Shown here: positions 57,946-64,000 of the stretch, one piece after another
Numbering within the stretch: the first letter of the stretch is position 1
How the letters are laid out: each line of letters starts with the position of its first letter
Source: Strongylocentrotus purpuratus
Lineage: Eukaryota; Echinodermata; Echinoidea; Camarodonta; Strongylocentrotidae
Length of the DNA stretch: 64,000 nt
Assembly (NCBI RefSeq): GCF_000002235.5
Contig: NW_022145604.1
Location: forward strand, 5,046,077 to 5,110,076
Direction of reading: 5' to 3'
Position numbers and translations under genes: made by a program
The notes under the pieces: model-generated
Databases searched by the model: none
What the model was told of the DNA's origin: nothing
The model's input: the letters and a program-made list of their open reading frames with translations, nothing else

Positions 57946-60900
57946 GTGAGAATGGATACCTTATCAACTAAAGTTAAAGCAAAGAGTTTCTAATAATCTG
58001 GTTGAAGCGGTAAAGAAGAACAACTCTACAAATCCTGTCTTTAATACACTAACATAAATTTTGATATAATTAATAAAAAAGGAAAAGTCTTTGCATTCAT
58101 TATTGACTCCTAATGATTACATCGACAATCAAATATCGTCTGTAGCAACTTCAACACGTTCAAGATGTGAATATTGGTTAGGCTCATTGACCCGGCAGGA
58201 CAAATCGTTTTCCTGTTTAGACTACATGTACATGTTCCCGTTCCGGACTTCCTAACATGAATATTTTCATCATTGAAAGTGGTTGATATATAAAAGTGTT
58301 TGTTCATGGAAACCAAATTGTATAGTTAAAACCAAACACCTGTAATCGGGGGGGGGGGAGGGGGGCGATATCCAGTAGTGAAACACTCAACTTGATTTTT
58401 AACAATGAAGGCACTCAAAATTGTGTTCTACCTTCATAGGTTTAGCCACATTATGAAATCTGCGAACTCTACTTTTGTTCTACCCTTCCTTCTCCTTCCC
58501 CCTTTACCTTCTGTCATTCTCTCTCATCATTAATTTGTTGGCCAACCGCTTTTCCAGTTGCATTGTTTACGTGCATTGTTTACATATGTATACATATATA
58601 TTTTATACCTATATATATATTGTATGATCATTATTTTTTCTTACAAAGAGGACGTCAGATCAATCTTTCTTATGACGACAACTTTTGTCAATGGAATATT
58701 TTATGTGACTATGATAACAATATTTTTCTGATGATGTGTATGAAAAATAAATGAATATCAATCGATCAATCAATCAATCTATCACTCATTCAATCAATCA
58801 AATCAATCAATCAATCAAATCAACGATGCAGTCAATACAGTGTATGTTTCTTCTGTCTGAGATCATAGTCATCTCTTCTCTCTAAAAAGAATTTTAAAAG
58901 ATGTTATATCAAACAAATACATCCCATAATCATGATTATCTTATCTTGAGGTTGATGACCCTCTCATCAATTTTTGTCGAAATAAATCTACTTTCAGTAT
59001 CGCCTACGTCACCTAGGACACACATTATGTCGTCATCAGACGATGCGGCTTTGTCTGCAACTTCTTCCTCCTCCATCGAAGACATTATCACCGAAATCGA
59101 GAAAGACAGAAAGAGTGATCGTGACAATGGCAGGCCAGACATCGAGACCCCTCCCTCCCTCCTGGAAGGGGTTCACCTCGTAATAATGGAACCGCCCGAT
59201 GTGATTCCACGAGACTGCTTGGAAGTACAGCAACAAGTGGGTAACGTGACCGGGGTCTATACCATTCTGCCAGATGGGTGTGGGCAGCCTTTTCAGGTCT
59301 TCTGTGATATGGCAACCAGCGGGGGCGGCTGGACGGTAAGATAATTTCCTCGATGTCTTTCTTTTGTTTTGAACTGTCGAAGGGGGCACAGCAATTATGA
59401 AGACTCACACATTCAAATGAAGGGAGGCAGCATATTTAGAAATAAGAAACTTTATTTTGTAATACAATGAAATTCTCTGATGAAAGGATTCAATCTAGCC
59501 TTATTCTTAATCATTTCATAATGTTATTTCCCCCTTATGACAAGATGACGTTCAAAACATTAATAAGTTCTGAATGTGTTCTTTTTGTTCAAAAGTTCCC
59601 TGTTTTGTTGAGCGTTATCATCTAGGGTCCCGAATGTTGCAAATTATCATGAGATATGACTGATTGTGGACTTGAACCAGTTTGAAGATTGTTTAATATA
59701 CCTTGTCTGTGATCAATTCCTAGTAACGCGTATAATGGTAGAGCACCATAACACTACATCATGTACAGTAAATATTTCACTTCATAATGACGTAAAATTT
59801 TCTTTATAATTTGGACACGTTTTGAGAGTGATGTGATATATCTACGAGCGATACCTTATACTGCTAGAGGCAGGATGGGGGAATCTCAAAAGTCACAGCA
59901 TAGCTTTATAACGTGAGAAACAATCACGATAAGGAGAACACTGCACAGTGATGCAGTTAAAAACTTTTTATTTTTCATTCAAAGAAAGTATATCAATCCC
60001 ATATTTTTCCAAAATCATATTTAGGTCATTCAACGTCGATTGAACGGCGAGGTCAGTTTCGCCCGGCTCTGGGGCGCGTACCGTCGAGGATTCGGCAACC
60101 TCCTGACCGAGTTCTGGATGGGCCTGGACAAGATGAGTCGACTGACGTCGCAGGACGACTACGAACTACGGATCGATCTCCAAGACTACAACGGAACGAA
60201 AGCGACGGCGGAGTACGAGAGCATGATGGTCAGTGATTACCGGAGTAATTATCGCCTGCTCGTCGGCTCGTTCAAGGCCAATGGTTCAGCAGGTAATACA
60301 TTTGGCCGAAATATAAAAATGATGATTTAATTCTGATCGAGATGAAAATAATTCGTGCGATTTTGTTTTTCCATTCGTAAAAGATCTCGAATGTTGGAGA
60401 AATTCCAATCAGTGTTCCGTGAAGTTGAATCTGTTCATATTTTACAGCTTCGGACTTGGAGCTCCAAGTTCATAAATCGCTTTAATTCCCAGTCTAGTCA
60501 AGTGTTATGAAGTATCGTGTTACCTTGAAGTATTTACTATAGAAAGGGGAAACTTTTTTAGATTTTCCAATCAAATCCTTGTAAATATCACCACAAGTTT
60601 CGCATTCGAATTGATATTCAATCTATTATTCCACAATCGAAGGCATGATCGTGTAGCTTAAAAATTACATGTTATTTGTTTAATTCAACCACTTACATGT
60701 ACCATACTGACAGCATGAATCAAAGACACATTAGTGTTAAGAAAACGTGACGAATACACACCGAATTCTTTAATCAAAGACATTACTTATGTGATCATCA
60801 AAATTAATGTTAGTGCCTTCAAATACATTAAAATGCCCTACAAGACATTGATGAAGTACAACCAACATTTGTTCTTCTTCTCACCAGGTGATTCGCTGAG

Positions 60901-61141
60901 CTACCACAACCACATGCCTTTTACCACCACTGACCGGGACAACGATCTCGCCAAGAAGAACTGTGCCCAACTCTACTCCCAGGGGGGCTGGTGGTACAAC
61001 GGCTGTCTCTACAGCAACCTCAACGGTCTCTACCTCGGCCCCGAAAACGATGAGTTTGCCGCTGGCGTTACATGGTTCGAGTTCGGAGGCTTCCGTGGCT
61101 CGCTGAAATTGGCCGAGATGAAAGTGAGACCTGTACCGTAG
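57519..61141 (+). CDS. Fibrinogen-related (FReD) lectin-like protein, four exons
   Basis: Joining 57519-57945, 58998-59335, 60025-60292 and 60888-61141 gives 1287 bases: 428 residues and a stop. Introns are GT-AG in phases 1, 0 and 1. The start has a strong context (CACCATGG) and an in-frame TAG two codons upstream. A hydrophobic segment (about 18-34) is either a signal peptide or a type II anchor. A probable helical stalk with Cys87, Cys89 and Cys106 follows, then a Ser/Asp/Glu-rich linker (about 144-200). The fibrinogen C-terminal domain spans about 213-426, with expected disulfides Cys216-Cys245 and Cys370-Cys384, calcium motif DRDND (360-364), and GGWWYNGC and SNLNGLYL. Cys237 is extra. 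FReD proteins such as ficolins, tachylectin 5 and FIBCD1 bind acetylated sugars; a pattern-recognition role is inferred. There is no collagen, Ig or EGF domain. Confidence 0.92.
57946..58997 (+). other. FReD gene intron 1 (1052 bases)
   Basis: GTGAGA donor, CTACTTTCAG acceptor. Contains a G-run (about 58349-58358) and, at about 58560-58830, an AT-rich segment ending AAAAATAAATGAATATCAATCG and (ATCA)n that looks like a LINE 3' tail on the + strand. The acceptor lies within a longer open frame that starts at 58901 but is not needed for the protein. Confidence 0.8.
58560..58830 (+). mobile_element. LINE-like 3' tail in intron 1
   Basis: AT-rich body with GTGTATGAAAAATAAATG followed by about 60 bases of ATCA repeats. 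Same design as the reverse-strand tail at 53096-53230. No reverse transcriptase sequence is attached. Confidence 0.35.
58998..59335 (+). CDS. FReD gene exon 2: linker and start of the fibrinogen domain
   Basis: Residues 143-255. A Ser/Asp/Glu-rich, probably disordered linker with [18 protein letters not shown] leads to [20 protein letters not shown], the canonical opening of a FReD. Cys216 and Cys245 (FCDM) form the usual first disulfide; Cys237 in the PDGCGQPF turn is unusual. Asn225-Val-Thr is a glycosylation sequon. The exon stops after SGGGWT, at ACG before GTAAGAT (phase 0). Confidence 0.92.
60025..60292 (+). CDS. FReD gene exon 3: central fibrinogen domain
   Basis: Residues 256-344. 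Encodes VIQRR, a run with [20 protein letters not shown], then [20 protein letters not shown], all standard FReD landmarks. Asn311-Gly-Thr and Asn341-Gly-Ser are sequons. The acceptor (ATCATATTTAG) has a weak pyrimidine tract; the donor is GCAG before GTAATA. GC content and codon use are clearly richer than the flanking introns. Confidence 0.93.
60888..61141 (+). CDS. FReD gene exon 4: calcium site, binding face and stop
   Basis: Residues 345-428. [20 protein letters not shown] contains the calcium-binding DxDND motif. [16 protein letters not shown] holds the second disulfide pair, Cys370 and Cys384, and SNLNGLYLG is the conserved stretch beside the ligand pocket in ficolins. The domain ends [13 protein letters not shown] before TAG at 61139-61141. 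Acceptor TTGTTCTTCTTCTCACCAG is strong. Confidence 0.94.
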
Positions 61142-61594
61142 AATACAGCCTCTGCACGCGGAAAATGTGACGCTTTTGTAATGCCCGTTGTTTATGAAGC
61201 GTCAATTGCCTGACGCAAGAGTGCGTCGACGACTGACGCAATTTTGACGCGTCATGTGGGGTGATATGGTACAAGATGTGAATCCACCTGCTTTGATATA
61301 CTGATTTACGAGCGAATTACCTTCCTATGCTGGATTAGCGCAGGGAATAGCGCAACCGAAATGACGCATGCTTACCCGACTGTAACGTTGTCCGTTCCGT
61401 TCAACTGAACACACGAATCTCCACATATACATGTGTTTTCTTTGATTAATTTGTAATGTATACGACACGGGGATAATGTGCGTTTACAATGAAGTGTTTA
61501 CCACTGCAACGTATTGAAATGGAGACAAAAAATAAATAGAGAGCGCAACTGGTTTACTAAAACTAGAAAAGTTCATGCAGCTTGTATCAATAAA
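61142..61594 (+). terminator. FReD gene 3' UTR with poly(A) signals
   Basis: AATAAA occurs at 61531-61536 and 61589-61594, 390 and 448 bases after the stop; a further AATAAA is at 61903. A TGACGC-rich patch directly follows the stop (about 61195-61255). Which signal is used cannot be told from sequence. Confidence 0.55.
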
Positions 61595-64000
61595 GATAGT
61601 GACTGGGAAATCAAGCCATCGGCGTGAAGATAATCAGATTATTTCTGATCATATATATTACAAGTTTGGTCGCCCATAGTTTTTTTTCCTGAGGCCGCCA
61701 CCACGTTAGTTTAAGATGGTGGCCTCCTACATTTTTCAATTTTGAAATGATTTGTCAACTAGGCCTATGTTGTTTTTTTTATGTATGATTATTTAATAGT
61801 TTTATATTATGAAATTATTATATATAATGTATGGTGACTTTTATATATACATGTATATGTACCTAGTTTGTATATTATGCTTACTACGTTGACAAATGCA
61901 GAAATAAAATAAAACAAAAAACAAAATCGTCCTAAGGACTCGAGAGAAGAAATGTCAGGGAACCGAAAACGTAATTCTAGATGGACTATACAGCTTTTTC
62001 TATAAGTTATTATCCGCACGTGGATATACATAATTTGTCTGAGTCTCCTTTATACATGTACGTAATGTCGTTATACACTGATGTACTATATATATGCTTT
62101 CGGGTGACTATTGTCATCAATACTATATGCCACAATGATGGTAGCCAAACTTAGTGACCACTTGTGGCTGTAAAGAATCATTAGCTACATCTGTATAGCC
62201 TGGTCGCTTGTGTATGATATCGAAACAGAACACAAAACAAAGACATTTATTTTCAAAGAAATAACACTGCATATGTGTCTAGCAAACTCGTCGAGTGTCA
62301 ATTTAATTCAAAGAAAAATGAATACCCTCGAACATTTTTGTCAAGCAAATTCGACGATTGCCAATGTCTCTTTTTAATAAACACATTGCTATTAACACAA
62401 ATTATATTACTTTTATTGTATTCCGTATTGTTTAAAACTAGCACTTCCAGTTTTATGTATATATTCTATGTTGTCTTCAAAGTATGTGTGTTTATCAGCT
62501 TGTATATTTTGTAATGTTCATATTGTTTATTTGAAACAAAAAGTAAACAGAGAAATATATTTTTGCCCTTTTCAACAGCACGAATTTGTGTGTAATTATA
62601 AATATTTCCATGTCCTCCTTCGATGAAGTGTTTGAAATTAAATTAATACTACTTTATGTTCTTCATAACAAATGAGTATTATTTAAAGCACAATAGTGAT
62701 GTAATACGCAACTTTTATTTTTATTTTTATGATAAACTGAAACAAAGAAAAATGCTGGTCAAACTGAATATCATTGTAACTTCTGATTTGTTTTCTTCAA
62801 TATGGGGTTTTCGTTTTAATCGTTTTAAACATGCGTGTGTTTATCATCGAAATGTCAATATGAGATAAACAGACCTGATTTCAGAGCAAAAATTGTATAT
62901 ATTCTGTTTTTGTTTTCAAGGACGAGTTTTCACTTTGTTAGACATTAGTCTAGCTGTCATATATTTCATGATTCTAACAGATAACGCACCTCTTTGAAAA
63001 AATCTTTTGAATGTGTGGGATGGAGCGAAATGATAGATATCATTGTGAAACGGAGACTCGGCTATGACACATATCCGGTCTTATCGGATATACAAGGAAC
63101 TATTCGGAAGGTATTTGAACCAATCAAGGTTAACGGACTTCAAAAAGTTCTTAGTTCTGCTGATCAACGATTTTTAGTTGGCGTATGCTGGCCTTGCTTT
63201 CGTAAAGGCGGCGGGGGGGGGGGGGTTTATAAGCCAAGTGATTTGTGTATTTCAGAGAGGAAATCAAGCTGTGGGGGGGGGGGGAGGGGGCTTTGTTCGT
63301 GTTTGGGAGGAGGCCTGCAAAAAAGGGAAGGGGTGGGGGTGTTGATTAAACAAGTGGGTGGCGAAACAAAGTAGAATGGGGCATCTGTTTGAAAATCCGC
63401 AGCTGAGTGATATTTTCTGCCTTTCCTCTTATTACTTTGACTCATATCGATTTAAATATAATACATCTACTTTATGTTTCTCGTCCAAACGCATATAATG
63501 AGTGCAATGTCCATGCCAGTCCAAGTGAAGAAAGAGCAGGGTTTATTGAGTATTATTTTTATAAGCTATTCAAACTTCATTGTATTTCAAGAACAATTTA
63601 ATGACGTCGGAATCATGTATTGGTTGGTAATAAAAAATAAAAATGAATGAACCTATGGGCTGCAAATTGCTCATTGCTCAACCCCTCCTAAAATGAGTGC
63701 CCCTCTGACACATCTGATGTCAAAACAGACCTGCCGATTTTTCGGGCTCCAGTGAAATAGCTATATTAGCAGCTACCAGAGTAGACCATATTATGTCCCG
63801 TTTTTAACTTGTACTCTTCTACCACACACATCGATCCCACTATGTACCACGAACACAGCGCGGTGTCTCAACTCATCGCCCGACCCCCCCCCCCAAAAAA
63901 AAAGCAACCACAACAAAAAAACAAACAAAAAACGGCAAATACAGAATGAGAGGAATGGCAAGGTCTACTTTCAACGTTGAGGGTGTGTTATTTCATCAGC
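61595..64000. other. AT-rich stretch, no gene seen; G-runs
   Basis: Short hairpin GAGGCC-GGCCTC around 61693-61727. G-runs at about 63210-63225 and 63272-63290 and a C-run at about 63884-63893. The 126-codon frame at 62994-63374 depends on the G-runs and is not credible. Nothing else is recognised. Confidence 0.5.

Noticed and set aside
58740..58830. Possible CRISPR-like or regular array of ATCA units
   Set aside because: It is a plain tetranucleotide repeat; no spacers or regular long repeats, and the DNA is eukaryotic.
62994..63374. 126-codon + strand frame
   Set aside because: Depends on poly-G runs translated as Gly; no domain.

Overview
This window looks like animal nuclear DNA, most probably from a marine invertebrate deuterostome; an echinoderm such as a sea urchin is my best guess. 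It is AT-rich, almost entirely non-coding, and full of (CT)n/(GA)n microsatellites and C or G homopolymers. It carries tRNA-derived SINEs ending in GCGCTATATAAG plus ATT repeats, many foldback or MITE-type elements, and one multi-exon gene with GT-AG introns. The taxon is inferred from repeat style and gene family, not proven.

The only gene I can assemble with confidence is on the + strand at 57519-61141. It has four exons (57519-57945, 58998-59335, 60025-60292, 60888-61141) that join in frame into a 428-residue protein. That protein has an N-terminal hydrophobic segment, a Cys-containing probably helical stalk, an acidic Ser-rich linker and a complete C-terminal fibrinogen-related domain (FReD) of the ficolin/FIBCD1/tenascin type. 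Poly(A) signals follow at 61531 and 61589. Two further possible exons (3535-3624 on the - strand, 51594-51806 on the + strand) are speculative.

Layout: 0.0-7.3 kb is mostly unique AT-rich DNA with GA/CT tracts, a possible exon and a G-quadruplex-like tract. 7.3-7.5 kb holds a SINE whose head resembles 7SL RNA/Alu. 9.6-20.8 kb carries two copies of a TTAA-bounded MITE, long CT/GA/CTT tracts, a tandem duplication and a tRNA-SINE split by a CACTA-like foldback. 21-34 kb carries microsatellites, SINE fragments, a composite foldback (26.9-27.4 kb) and another TTAA-bounded element (27.9-28.5 kb). 35.4-47.3 kb is the densest repeat region: three TTAA-bounded MITE families, two large palindromes, four copies of an unnamed interspersed repeat (here R1) and a degenerate minisatellite. 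49.9-57 kb has a full-length SINE, two striking hairpins, a LINE-like tail and a foldback just upstream of the FReD gene. After the gene, 61.6-64 kb shows nothing recognisable apart from G-runs.

The FReD gene probably encodes a secreted or type II membrane lectin-like recognition protein. The rest of the window is a good sample of recurrent small-transposon activity: four TTAA-bounded families (seven copies), one CACTA-like, several unclassified foldbacks and two SINE classes. I did not find a clearly new biological system; the most promising novelties are the 7SL-like SINE, the composite 26.9 kb foldback, the R1 family and the miRNA-like hairpin at 50.6 kb.
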